Of a DNA stretch of 64,000 nucleotides, positions 25,741 through 35,911 are shown piece by piece. The notes below the pieces were generated by a model. That model saw only the letters and a list, made by a program, of their open reading frames with translations, searched no databases and was not told the origin of the DNA. Source of the DNA: Streptomyces antnestii (GTDB taxonomy: Bacteria; Actinomycetota; Actinomycetes; Streptomycetales; Streptomycetaceae); the NCBI RefSeq assembly GCF_004005495.1, contig NZ_RZYA01000016.1, forward strand, positions 1-64,000, written 5' to 3'. How positions within the stretch are numbered: the stretch's first letter is position 1; the number at the start of each line of letters is the position of its first letter. Both the position numbers and the translations under genes were made by a program.

Positions 25741-26409
25741 ATGAACAACTCGGTTACGAACACCGGCCGGTTGCTGTGGGCCGGCCTGCGTGCCCTGCTC
25801 GTCCTGACGCTGGCCTGCGGCGTCATCTATCCCCTCGCCGTCACCGGGGTCGCCCAGGCTCTCTTCCACGACAAGGCGAACGGATCCGAGATCAGGTCCG
25901 AGGGCAAGGTCGTGGGCTCGTCCCTCATCGGCCAGCGCTACGACCTGCCGCTGAAGAAGGGCCAGGAGACCGCGGAACCCGATCTCAAGTGGTTCCAGCC
26001 GCGTCCCTCGAACGGCCTGGGCGAGAACACGGTCAACACCCGGTACAAGCTGATCCTTTCCGGAGCCACCAATCTGTCAGGCGACAACAAGGACCTCATC
26101 GGCCAGGTGCGGGCCGCGCAGCAGGCCGTCATCAAGGACAACACGACGGCCACCTACGAGGTCGACAAGGCCGACGTGCCGGCCGACGCCGTCACGTCCT
26201 CCGGGTCAGGCCTCGACCCGGACATCTCCCCGGCGTACGCCGAGCTCCAGGTCCACCGGGTCGCCGAGCGGAACCACCTGCCGGTGAACGAGGTGCGTCA
26301 GCTCGTGAAGGCCCACACCGACGGCCGCGTCCTCGGCTTCATGGGTGAGCCGCGCGTGAACGTGCTCGAACTCAACGTCGCGCTCAGGGACCTGGCGGCG
26401 AAGGGCTGA
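25741..26409 (+). CDS. kdpC: K+-transporting ATPase subunit C
   Basis: A 222-residue subunit with one N-terminal transmembrane helix (LLWAGLRALLVLTLACGVIYPL) and a periplasmic-side soluble domain. Family motifs are VTGVAQALF, GSSLIGQ, WFQPRPS, DPDISPAYAELQVHRVAERN and LNVALRDL. It completes kdpFABC. ATG 25741 is taken; GTG 25729 is in frame upstream. No kdpD/kdpE genes follow in this window, although in many actinomycetes they are adjacent. Confidence 0.95.
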   Translation: MNNSVTNTGRLLWAGLRALLVLTLACGVIYPLAVTGVAQALFHDKANGSEIRSEGKVVGSSLIGQRYDLPLKKGQETAEPDLKWFQPRPSNGLGENTVNTRYKLILSGATNLSGDNKDLIGQVRAAQQAVIKDNTTATYEVDKADVPADAVTSSGSGLDPDISPAYAELQVHRVAERNHLPVNEVRQLVKAHTDGRVLGFMGEPRVNVLELNVALRDLAAKG

Positions 26410-26411
26410 CC

Positions 26412-26603
26412 TCAGAGGGTGCGGGCGCCGCTGTGGAGCGCCGGGGCGGACTGGCTCGGCTGCTGCCGCGGCAGCGGCGCCGGCATCACTCGTTCCAGGT
26501 CACGCAGGGTCTGTTCGGCGGCGGCCCGGACCTGGGCGGGGATGTCGCCGCGTTCCTGGATGAGCCGGCTGTAGATCGGAGCTTCGTGCTGTGCGGCCCA
26601 CAC
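26412..26603 (-). CDS. Small conserved-looking hypothetical protein (63 aa)
   Basis: GTG 26603, behind GGAAG, encodes 63 residues: a helical N-terminal part (WAAQHEAPIYSRLIQERGDI, PAQVRAAAEQTLRDLERVM) followed by a Pro/Gln-rich tail. It is convergent with kdpC, ending two bases after it. Composition and the good ribosome site support a real gene, and I believe similar proteins occur in other Streptomyces, but no function is known. A minority possibility is that it is a chance frame. Confidence 0.55.
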   Translation of the reverse strand: MWAAQHEAPIYSRLIQERGDIPAQVRAAAEQTLRDLERVMPAPLPRQQPSQSAPALHSGARTL

Positions 26604-26798
26604 GTCGAGACTTCCCTCTTTCCTTGGCTTGCGACGCCTCCGGCACCGGAGGAATCAGCCAGCGAGTCTACCGGTGACGTATCCGGCGCAGGGCAGGTGT
26701 CCACATCCGGGGACGAGGGACCCCCGAAGACGGTAGGGGGTTGGCTATCGTAAGCCCTCGTCGATCTTGTGATCGCCCGGACAGAGAGGCCCCCTCAC

Positions 26799-27503
26799 GT
26801 GCGTCCCGCGACTGATCTCACTGCCGCCCCTGATGAACCCGCCGGCCTCGACATGGTGTGTATCCCGGGCGGCGCGGTGGACCTCCGGGACGATCGGCGC
26901 GGGACGCGCTGGACGGCCGACGTCGCGCCGTTCCGGCTCGGCCGCTTTCCCGTCACGGCCGGGCTCCACCGATCCCTCACGGAAGCGGAAGCGGACCCTG
27001 GCTCCACCACACGCGACGCCGCGCCCCTCACGAACGTCAGCTGGCTCGACGCGGTCGACCTGTGCAACGGCCTCTCGGTCCGGTCCGGGCTCACGCCTGC
27101 CTACGCGCGCGACGCGGAGAGCGGCGACGTGACCTGGGACCCGGAGTCCGACGGATACCGGCTGCCGACGGAGGCCGAATGGCAGTACGCGTGCAAGGCG
27201 GGCACGGACGGTTACCGGTACGGCCCGATCGACGACATCGCCTGGTACGCGGACAACTCCGGCGGCGGCGTCCGGGACGTCGGCGGCAAGGCCCCCAACG
27301 CGTGGGGTCTGCACGACATGCTGGGCAACGTCTGGGAGTGGTGCTGGGACCTCTACGACGAGGAGGTCTACGGCGCGTACCGCATCTTCCGCGGGGGCGG
27401 CTGGGCCGAGTCGGAGCGGGGCTGCGGAGCGTCGGTGCGGCGCCGCAGCCATCCGACGTTCGCGATCGACGACCTCGGATTCCGGCTCGCCCGCACCGCG
27501 TGA
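26799..27503 (+). CDS. Formylglycine-generating-enzyme-like (SUMF1/EgtB-type fold) protein
   Basis: A 234-residue SUMF1-fold protein: MVCIPGGAVDLRDD at the start, FRLGRFPVT, NVSWLDAVDLCN, YRLPTEAEWQYACKAGTDG, DIAWYADNSGGGVRDVGGKAPNAWGLHDMLGNVWEW, and GGWAESERGCGASVRRRSHP, ending DLGFRLAR. Authentic formylglycine-generating enzymes use two closely spaced copper-binding cysteines in the late Arg-rich segment; here only one Cys (GCG) is present there. It is therefore probably not a sulfatase activator but a member of the wider family. GTG 26799 has GAGAGG nine bases upstream; GTG 26769 is an alternative. Confidence 0.82.
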   Translation: MRPATDLTAAPDEPAGLDMVCIPGGAVDLRDDRRGTRWTADVAPFRLGRFPVTAGLHRSLTEAEADPGSTTRDAAPLTNVSWLDAVDLCNGLSVRSGLTPAYARDAESGDVTWDPESDGYRLPTEAEWQYACKAGTDGYRYGPIDDIAWYADNSGGGVRDVGGKAPNAWGLHDMLGNVWEWCWDLYDEEVYGAYRIFRGGGWAESERGCGASVRRRSHPTFAIDDLGFRLARTA

Positions 27504-27506
27504 CGA

Positions 27507-27550
27507 GACCGGGTACGCCCGGTGTGACGACCGGGTACGCCCGGTGTGAC
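27507..27550. repeat. Perfect tandem 22-bp repeat after the SUMF1-like gene
   Basis: The 22-bp unit beginning GACCGGGTACGCCCGG occurs twice exactly head-to-tail (27507-27528, 27529-27550), starting three bases after the stop codon. Each unit contains the small dyad CCGGG-TACG-CCCGG, so the transcript can fold two consecutive hairpins just before the terminator. Confidence 0.9.
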
Positions 27551-27557
27551 AGGGGAG

Positions 27558-27587
27558 AAACCCCCGCGCAGGCAGGCGCGGGGGTTT
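27558..27587. terminator. Strong bidirectional terminator hairpin
   Basis: AAACCCCCGCGC (27558-27569) pairs perfectly with GCGCGGGGGTTT (27576-27587) across a six-base loop. It lies between the convergent SUMF1-like and CsbD genes and can serve both strands, with A/T residues at each stem base. Confidence 0.9.
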
Positions 27588-27601
27588 CTTCGGGGCTCGG
27601 G

Positions 27602-27793
27602 TCAGGAGCCGTGGCGCTTGACGGAGTCCTGGACTCCGCGGGCGCGGTCGCGGGTCTCGCCCATGGCCTTCCTGGCCTCGCCCTTCGCCTGGTCGGCCAT
27701 ACCCTCGGCCTCCCTGCGACGGTCGCCGGTGACCTTCCCGGCCATCTCCTTGGCCTTGCCCTTGACCTTGCTGTTGCCGCCCTTGCCGGCCAT
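27602..27793 (-). CDS. CsbD-family stress protein
   Basis: A 63-residue, highly charged, helical protein: GNSKVKGKAKEMAGKVTGD, EAEGMADQAKGEARKAMGE. CsbD proteins are general-stress proteins of unknown mechanism, often under SigB-type sigma control. The ATG at 27793 has AAAGGAG. The start MAGKGGNSKVKGK replaces the more usual MG.DK..NK..., but the repeated K.KE.AGK.TGD pattern is diagnostic. Confidence 0.9.
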   Translation of the reverse strand: MAGKGGNSKVKGKAKEMAGKVTGDRRREAEGMADQAKGEARKAMGETRDRARGVQDSVKRHGS

Positions 27794-27867
27794 CACGACT
27801 CCTTTGTCTTGTACGGGTCTTGCTCCTCCAACGTAGGACGGCGCAGCCGATGCCGCCCGCCGGACGA

Positions 27868-29055
27868 CTACGCTCCGTGAGGCACGGGGGTGTCCGGTCG
27901 GTTCAGACGCGGCGGCGTCCAGTCCGCGTGGCGCAGGATCGCGCGGACCGTGACGCCTGACGGGGCGACGCGCAGCGCGGTGTTGCGCACGGCGACGGCC
28001 AGCGGGTGGGTCAACTGCTGTCCCATCCGGCCCGCTTGGCGGGCGGCGCGCGCGACCGCCTGGCTGCGGGGGCGGCGCTCGGCGTCGTACCGGACGAGCG
28101 CGGACTCGACGGTGGGTCCGTCCGCCAGGGCGGCGGCGAGGACGGCCGCGTCCTCCAGGGCCTGGCACGCGCCCTGGCCGAGGTTCGGCGTCATCGCGTG
28201 CGCCGCGTCACCGAGCAGCGCGACGCGGCCCACCGCGTACGAGGGCAGCGGGGTGGCCAACTCGTGGATGTCGTGGTGCAGTACGGCCTCCGGCCGGGTC
28301 GCGTCGAGCAGTGCCGGAATCGGGTCGTGCCACCCGGCGCACCGGCGGCGCATCGCGTCGAGAGGGCCCGGATATCGCACGCCCGCAGGGGAGTTGAGGA
28401 CGGCGTGCCACTCGGCGCGGCCGTCGGCGAACGCGATGTGGCCGAACTCGGCGCCCGGTCCCCAGGTGAGTTCGAAGTCGGAGCCCGCGTCGACCGGCTG
28501 CTCGGTGACGGCGCGGAGGACGGTGGATCCGCTGTAGGCGGGGCCCGGGTGCGTGGGGAACAGCTGGGCGCGCAGGCGGCTGTTGACGCCGTCGGCGGCC
28601 ACCACCAGGTCGGCGTCGAGCACGGTGTCCCCGACCGGGACGCGCACCCGGCCGGGGCCGGAGAGGTCGACGCCGGTCACCTCGGTGCCGATCTTCAGGC
28701 ACGCGGACGGCAACGCGTCGCGCAGCAGACGGTGCAGGGTGGCGCGCGGGATTCCGACGATCGGCGTGCCGAGCGCGCGTTCCAGGGTGGCGCCGTCCAT
28801 GCCGGCAAGCCTGGCGCCGCGGGGGGTGCGGGTGCCGCCCGTGTACTGGGGCCGGGCCGCGGCGCGCACGGCCGCGCCCACACCGAGTGCGTCCAGGGCG
28901 CGAAGTCCGTTGGCGTGCAGGGAGATGCCCGCGCCCGCGTCGTCGAGCACGGGAGCGCGCTCGACGACGGTCACCTCCCAGCCGATGCGGCGCAGCCCCA
29001 GGGCCGTGGCCAGCCCGCCGATGCCGCCGCCGACCACAACCGCCCTGCTGCCCAT
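27868..29055 (-). CDS. FAD-dependent aromatic-type monooxygenase
   Basis: A 395-residue class A flavin monooxygenase. The N-terminal Rossmann GGGIGGLATALGLRRIGWEV binds FAD; the DG motif is VVAADGVNSRLR; the second FAD motif is GRVALLGDAAHAMTPNLGQG. The family hydroxylates small aromatic or related substrates with NAD(P)H and O2 (PHBH/salicylate hydroxylase type). The gene is divergent from a TetR regulator across a 110-bp region with two identical-core palindromes, so it is probably repressed until the regulator's ligand appears. Substrate unknown. Confidence 0.9.
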   Translation of the reverse strand: MGSRAVVVGGGIGGLATALGLRRIGWEVTVVERAPVLDDAGAGISLHANGLRALDALGVGAAVRAAARPQYTGGTRTPRGARLAGMDGATLERALGTPIVGIPRATLHRLLRDALPSACLKIGTEVTGVDLSGPGRVRVPVGDTVLDADLVVAADGVNSRLRAQLFPTHPGPAYSGSTVLRAVTEQPVDAGSDFELTWGPGAEFGHIAFADGRAEWHAVLNSPAGVRYPGPLDAMRRRCAGWHDPIPALLDATRPEAVLHHDIHELATPLPSYAVGRVALLGDAAHAMTPNLGQGACQALEDAAVLAAALADGPTVESALVRYDAERRPRSQAVARAARQAGRMGQQLTHPLAVAVRNTALRVAPSGVTVRAILRHADWTPPRLNRPDTPVPHGA

Positions 29056-29084
29056 GTCCGCCCTCTCCCTCTCCCATACCCGTC

Positions 29085-29100
29085 TTCTACAGCTGTAGAA
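29085..29100. promoter_or_regulatory. TetR operator O1, perfect 16-bp palindrome
   Basis: TTCTACAGCTGTAGAA is a perfect palindrome located 30 bp upstream of the monooxygenase start, where it would block the promoter or transcription start. It shares its CTACAGCTGTAG core with O2. Confidence 0.8.
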
Positions 29101-29128
29101 GCCACGAAAAGCCGAGCGTACTCCTCGC

Positions 29129-29144
29129 CGCTACAGCTGTAGAA
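29129..29144. promoter_or_regulatory. TetR operator O2, imperfect copy
   Basis: CGCTACAGCTGTAGAA matches O1 at 14 of 16 positions and keeps the perfect 12-bp core. It is 44 bp centre-to-centre from O1 (about four turns). A further half-site TGTAGAAA follows at 29152-29159, directly after the GGGAGG ribosome site of the TetR gene, so both genes should be under the same repressor. Confidence 0.8.
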
Positions 29145-29165
29145 AGGGAGGTGTAGAAAGAGTGC

Positions 29166-29723
29166 GTGACCAGCGACCGACGTACCGTTCTCGCCGACGC
29201 GGCCATCGACGTACTCGCCGAGGACGGGATGCGCGGCCTGACCCACCGGGCCGTGGACCGGGCGGCCGCCCTGCCCGTGGGCACGACCTCCGCGTACTAC
29301 CGCACCCGGCAGGCGTTGCTCACGGCGCTCGTGCGGCGGCTCGTGGAACGGGATCAGGCCGAACTCCGGGCGGCGGGCGAGGAGTTGCCGCCGCTGCGGG
29401 ACGCGGACCAACTGGCCGCGCTCATCGCCGGGTTCGTCGAGCGGCGGCTCGCGGGGGAGGGGCGCCGGCGGTCCCTGGCCCGGTACGCCTGCGCCGTCGA
29501 GAGCGTGCGGCACCCGGAGCTGCGGGACATCCTCGTCCCGCGCGAGAACGCGGCGCGCGACGCCGTGCGCGCCTTCCTGGCCGCGAACGGCGTGACCGAC
29601 GCCGAGGCCCGCACCCTCACCTTGCTGGCCTGCGTCGACGGCCTGGTCTTCGACCGGCTGCTGGGAGGCGGCCAGGTCTCGGAACCGGAGATCCGCGGGC
29701 TTGTGGCGGCGGCTCTGCGTTAG
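29166..29723 (+). CDS. TetR-family transcriptional repressor
   Basis: A 185-residue TetR protein starting at GTG 29166. The DNA-binding helices are VLADAAIDVLAEDGMRGLTH and RAVDRAAALPVGTTSAYYRTRQALLTALV. The C-terminal ligand domain (about 75-180) is all-helical and unremarkable. It is divergent from the monooxygenase gene and next to the palindromic sites it presumably binds. Its TAG stop is formed at the junction with the 192-bp inverted-repeat element, so the original C-terminus may have differed slightly. Confidence 0.92.
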   Translation: MTSDRRTVLADAAIDVLAEDGMRGLTHRAVDRAAALPVGTTSAYYRTRQALLTALVRRLVERDQAELRAAGEELPPLRDADQLAALIAGFVERRLAGEGRRRSLARYACAVESVRHPELRDILVPRENAARDAVRAFLAANGVTDAEARTLTLLACVDGLVFDRLLGGGQVSEPEIRGLVAAALR

Positions 29724-29914
29724 GGCGTGTCCGGCGGATCATGGCCGGGGCCGCGGCTCCCCCAGCTACCGCTGGGAGGGTGCCCCCATTCGCACGGCAC
29801 CTCGCCGCGTTGCCGAAACGTCCGGACAGCTCCCCTGTCAGGGCGCTCCGGCGCCTTGCGCTGTACCGCACCGGACGCCGCGGCCTGTCCGGCCCTGATC
29901 CGCCGGACACGCCC
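29723..29914. mobile_element. 192-bp MITE-like element with 19-bp perfect terminal inverted repeats
   Basis: The left end GGGCGTGTCCGGCGGATCA (29723-29741) and right end TGATCCGCCGGACACGCCC (29896-29914) are perfect reverse complements. The interior has secondary-structure motifs (CCCAGC-TACC-GCTGGG; GACAGCTCCCCTGTC) but no coding capacity. I recognise this as a family of short repeats common between Streptomyces genes, probably mobilised in trans by an IS transposase. The left flank is TA; no matching TA follows the right end, so a target duplication is not clear. Confidence 0.85.
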
Positions 29915-29974
29915 CGGACCTCCGGCGCGGAGGGCGCCCGCCCGCGCCACCCCGCTTCACCCGTACCCGGACGC

Positions 29975-32365
<2,391 letters not shown>

Positions 32366-32538
32366 CGTGTCTCCATCTGTGTCCGTTACGCGGACCGCGC
32401 TCGCGGTCCCGGCCGGCGTGGCCCGGCTCGATACAACCAGCTCCGAGCCGTACGCGCGGCTCAGTTCTCCGTTCCGGCAGGAGCCCTGTGACCGGGGCCC
32501 CTGTGACCGGGGCCCCATCTGTGGCCAGGGGCTGTCGG

Positions 32539-32895
32539 TCACCGGTCCTGGAGCAGTCCGAGGACGTTGCCGTCGGGGTCGGTGACGGTGGCCACCAGGC
32601 GGCCCCCGCCGACGTCGTGCGCGGGCTCCTTCACGACGGCGCCCGCCGCGGTGACCTCGGCGAGCTTCGCCTCGATGTCCGGTACGTGCCAGTAGGCGAC
32701 CGGCGAGGTCATGCCCTGCTGCCCGCCGCCGGGCACGAGGCCGATGTGCTGGCCCGCCGCCTCGAAGCCGACGTAGTACGCCTCGTCGACCTGCGGCTCC
32801 GTGCCGAGCAGGGCGGCGTACACCGGCTTGGCCTTCGCCACGTCGGACACGGGGTGCAGCACGGTCTTGATTCCCTGGGTGGAAGAACTGGTCAT
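32539..32895 (-). CDS. VOC-family (glyoxalase/bleomycin-resistance fold) protein
   Basis: A 118-residue single-domain VOC protein: KTVLHPVSDVAKAKPVYAAL, EPQVDEAYYVGFEAAGQHIG, VAYWHVPDIEAKLAEVTAAGA and ATVTDPDGNVLGLLQD. The fold makes metal-binding betaalphabeta-betabetabeta modules used in glyoxalases, dioxygenases and drug-binding proteins. ATG 32895 has AGGAG at close spacing; GTG 32901 is alternative. It lies about 174 bp upstream of the UvrA paralogue on the same strand. A drug-binding role is possible by fold, but nothing specific supports it. Confidence 0.85.
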   Translation of the reverse strand: MTSSSTQGIKTVLHPVSDVAKAKPVYAALLGTEPQVDEAYYVGFEAAGQHIGLVPGGGQQGMTSPVAYWHVPDIEAKLAEVTAAGAVVKEPAHDVGGGRLVATVTDPDGNVLGLLQDR

Positions 32896-33185
32896 GATCA
32901 CTCCTGAGGTCGTCCCGTGAGGGGGCTGTTCACGGAGTTCAGGCTAGGCGCGGCGGATGACCGGCGCTTCTCCAAAACTGCTCACTTGTGACCGCTCCAC
33001 GACGGGGCCGGAGAGTCGTGCTCGCGTTCGAGTGTTCCGCGCGACGGGTGGACCGTGCCGAGGCGACGACACCCTGGGGCCGCTGAGGCGTTGGGGTTGC
33101 CGTGGCACGGGTGCAGTGACGGTTCTGCACAGAGCGGGCGCGGGTCACGGAGGGCGGCGACCGCCGACGGACGAGGGGCAGGACT

Positions 33186-35165
33186 GTGCGGAGAGTGGCG
33201 GACGTGTGGACACTCATGGGCGGAGACGGCGCGCCGTCGGCGGCGGGCGACCGGCTGCCCGCGCGTCTGATCGGCCGGGACCAGGAGTCGCAGGCCCTGC
33301 GCACACTCCTGGAGAACCACCGCCTCGTGACGGTCGCCGGCGGCGTCGGCGTGGGCAAGAGCCGGCTCGCCGCCGACGCGGTCGCCGGAGCCGCCGCACG
33401 CAGCCCGGCGGCGCGCCTCATGCTCGTACGGTGGCCGGAGGCCGGGCAGCCCGGGGCGCCCGCGTCGCTGACCGCGGCGGTGATGGAGGCGGCGGCCGGG
33501 ATCCGCGGGCGGCGCGGCGCCACCCTTGCCGACCGGCTGTGCGCCACCGACGTGCTGCTCTTCCTCGACGACGTCGACCCCGTCCACACCGAGTGCGTGG
33601 GCATGGTGCAGACGCTGCTGGAGTTCGTGCCGTCGCTGCGCGTCCTGGTGACCGCGCGCCGGCCCCTCGGCCTCGGCGCCGAGGCGGTCCTTCGCCTGTC
33701 GCCGCTCGGCGTCGAACCCCCGGCTGGGCAGCACACCGCACCCGCCGTGGAACTGTTCCTGGAGACCGCGCGCGCCGCGCAGGACGATTTCGCCGCCGAC
33801 GACACGGACCTGCGGTCGGTGGCGGACATCTGCCGGTCCGTGGGCGGGCTTCCCCTCGCCGTCGAGCTCGCCGCGCGGCAGGCCGTGCAGGGCGGCGTGC
33901 GGGAACTCTCCGGCCGGCTCCGGGAACACCAGTGCTGGCTGAGCGCACCCGACATGGCCGTTCCCCGGCACCGGTCGCTGAGGGACGCCGTCGCCGCGGC
34001 CTACGTACTGTGCGACCGCGAGGAGCGGATCGTGTGGGCCCGCGCCGCCGTCCTGCCCGGCGACTTCGACGAGTCGACGGCCGCGTTCGTCTGCGCCGGC
34101 GGCGGCCTCGAACCGGCCCGGGTCCCCGCGTGCCTCGCCCGCCTCGCCGCGGTGGGCGTCCTGACCCCGGTACGCGACCCTGGCGGCATCCGCGAACCCC
34201 GCTACCGCATGACGGCGGCCGCCCACGACTTCGGCGGTGAACGGCTGTGTGAGGCAAGGGAGTTCGAGGTCGCGGCCGAACGCCGCGCGATCCACTTCCA
34301 CCGGGTGGCCGCCCTCGCGGAGAACCTCTGGAGCCTCGGCAGCCAGCCCCAGGCCGTACGCCTCGTCATGGACGAGGCCGAGGGCATCGCGGCCATGCTG
34401 GAGTACGCGCCCCGACAGCCCGAACTGGCGGCGGCCGCCCTGGAGTCCGTCCTGAACCTGTGGTTCTGGTGGGCGGTCTACGACCGGGTCGACGAAGGGC
34501 GCCGGCATCTCCTTCGGCTGCTCCCGATGTGCCGCGGCGACGGGCTCCTCACCGCGCGCGCCCTGTGCCTCACGGCCTGGCTCACGGCGTACGGGGACCC
34601 GTACGGGGCGAGCGAGCTGCTGCGGCACGCCTGGCCGGCCGCCGTTCTCGCGGGCGACGACGCGACCATCGGCAGGATCGCGCACGTCCAGGGCATGCTC
34701 GCGCTGCACCGCGGTGACCTGGAGCGGGCCACCGAGCAGTTCCAGGAGGCGGCCCGGACGATCCCGCCGCACGCTCCTGGAGGTCTGTCACCGGTGGTGA
34801 GTCTGGCGGCCCTCGCCGTGACGCAGGCGGGGCGCGCGCCGCGGGCCGCGCGGCAGAGCGCGCGCAGCGCCCTTCGGCAGCCCGGCATCCGCGGCGACGC
34901 CTGGGCCTGTCTCGTCGCCCGCTACGCCCAGGCGTTCGTCGACCGGAGCGGTGGCCGCAGCGCCCGGGCCCGGCAGCGTGCGCAGCGCGCGCTCGCCGCC
35001 CTCGACGACCGCCTCCCGGCCCCGCACGGCTCCGTGGCCCTGCGCAATCTGCTCACCGACTTCGACGGGGGGAGGCCGGGCGGAGGCCTGCCGACGACGC
35101 CGGTGCCGCGCGGGCGGACGGACGTGGCGCTGCCGGCCCTGGTGGGCAGCGGCGTCCTGGGGTGA
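33186..35165 (+). CDS. STAND-type ATPase with TPR-like helices, no DNA-binding domain
   Basis: A 659-residue regulatory ATPase like the central part of AfsR/LuxR-type activators. An N-terminal P-loop AGGVGVGKS (51-59), Walker B LLFLDDVDP (D128/D129), the sensor-like TARRPLGLG and the GLPLAVELAARQ motif define the NB-ARC-type core (about 28-300). The rest is helical repeats (YDRVDEGRRHLLRLLP, QGMLALHRGDLERATEQFQEA). There is neither an N-terminal SARP domain nor a C-terminal LuxR helix-turn-helix, so it must act through protein contacts or be a decayed regulator. GTG 33186 follows GAGGGG. Confidence 0.85.
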   Translation: MRRVADVWTLMGGDGAPSAAGDRLPARLIGRDQESQALRTLLENHRLVTVAGGVGVGKSRLAADAVAGAAARSPAARLMLVRWPEAGQPGAPASLTAAVMEAAAGIRGRRGATLADRLCATDVLLFLDDVDPVHTECVGMVQTLLEFVPSLRVLVTARRPLGLGAEAVLRLSPLGVEPPAGQHTAPAVELFLETARAAQDDFAADDTDLRSVADICRSVGGLPLAVELAARQAVQGGVRELSGRLREHQCWLSAPDMAVPRHRSLRDAVAAAYVLCDREERIVWARAAVLPGDFDESTAAFVCAGGGLEPARVPACLARLAAVGVLTPVRDPGGIREPRYRMTAAAHDFGGERLCEAREFEVAAERRAIHFHRVAALAENLWSLGSQPQAVRLVMDEAEGIAAMLEYAPRQPELAAAALESVLNLWFWWAVYDRVDEGRRHLLRLLPMCRGDGLLTARALCLTAWLTAYGDPYGASELLRHAWPAAVLAGDDATIGRIAHVQGMLALHRGDLERATEQFQEAARTIPPHAPGGLSPVVSLAALAVTQAGRAPRAARQSARSALRQPGIRGDAWACLVARYAQAFVDRSGGRSARARQRAQRALAALDDRLPAPHGSVALRNLLTDFDGGRPGGGLPTTPVPRGRTDVALPALVGSGVLG

Positions 35166-35230
35166 CGCGGCGCGGGGCCGCATTACAGGGAGCCGTATTG
35201 CAGGGAGCCCAGGGGTGGGCGTGGACGTGG

Positions 35231-35268
35231 GCGAGGACCGGAGGGCGTGGGGCACCTCCGGTCCTCGC
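35231..35268. terminator. Perfect 14-bp stem-loop between convergent genes
   Basis: GCGAGGACCGGAGG (35231-35244) pairs with CCTCCGGTCCTCGC (35255-35268) over a ten-base loop, lying midway between the stops of the STAND ATPase and cynS. There is no U-run, which is usual for Streptomyces terminators. Confidence 0.85.
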
Positions 35269-35297
35269 GGATCCCGGTGTGGGGGAGTGGCGTGTGG

Positions 35298-35768
35298 TCA
35301 GAAAGGCTTCGTCGGAAGGTACTTGCCGTCCAGGGTGATGACGGCGCGCTCGCCGCCCTCGGGGTCGGCGACCTTCTTCACGTCGAGCTTGAAGTTGATC
35401 GCGCTGATGATGCCGTCGCCGAACTGCTCGTGGACGAGGGCCTTGAGGGTGGTGCCGTAGACCTGGAGCATCTCGTAGAAGCGGTAGATGGTCGGGTCCG
35501 TCGGGATGCCGCCGGGGATCGAGCCGCGCGTCGGGATGGTCTGCAGGAGCAGGGCCGCGTCCTCGTCCAGGCCGAGCAGCGCCGCGACGGCTTCGGCGGA
35601 CGCCTTCGGCAGGGCGTGCTGGCCGAGGACGGCCGCGGTGACGAAGGCCGGCGACAGTTCCGCGGCGTCGGCGATCTGCTGCCAGGTCAGGTCCTTGCGG
35701 GTCTTGGCGTCGACGGCGGCGATGGCGACGGCCTCACGGGCGGTGGGGTCGAACTGTGCGTGCGGCAT
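35298..35768 (-). CDS. cynS: Cyanate hydratase (cyanase)
   Basis: A 156-residue cyanase, which converts cyanate and bicarbonate to ammonia and CO2. The catalytic residues fall at exactly the E. coli positions: R96 and E99 in YRFYEM, and S122 in GIISAINFKLDV. The N-terminal helical HTH-like part (LTWQQIADAAELSPAFVTAA) and the C-terminal GERAVITLDGKYLPTKPF are canonical. ATG 35768 has AAGGA. It lies 143 bp downstream of the carbonic anhydrase gene on the same strand, which supplies bicarbonate, and opposite a LysR regulator. Confidence 0.97.
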   Translation of the reverse strand: MPHAQFDPTAREAVAIAAVDAKTRKDLTWQQIADAAELSPAFVTAAVLGQHALPKASAEAVAALLGLDEDAALLLQTIPTRGSIPGGIPTDPTIYRFYEMLQVYGTTLKALVHEQFGDGIISAINFKLDVKKVADPEGGERAVITLDGKYLPTKPF

Positions 35769-35911
35769 GGTGCGTTCCTTCTCTTTCGGTGCCGCCCCGG
35801 TCATGGCGCCCTGGTGGCGCCTCGTCCGGTGGCGTCGTGGATTCCGTCCGGGGTGGCCGGGCGGGGCGGGGGGTTCCGCGGGGATGTGGTTCGGGTGGTG
35901 GTGGGGCGGGG

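Noticed and set aside
26769..26798. Upstream GTG start for the SUMF1-like gene
   Set aside because: The later GTG at 26799 has a better-spaced GAGAGG and the intervening ten residues lack conservation features.
27794..27867. SigB-type promoter for csbD
   Set aside because: The best match on the minus strand, GTTG and CCGTAC, has poor -10 and spacing, so I do not call it.
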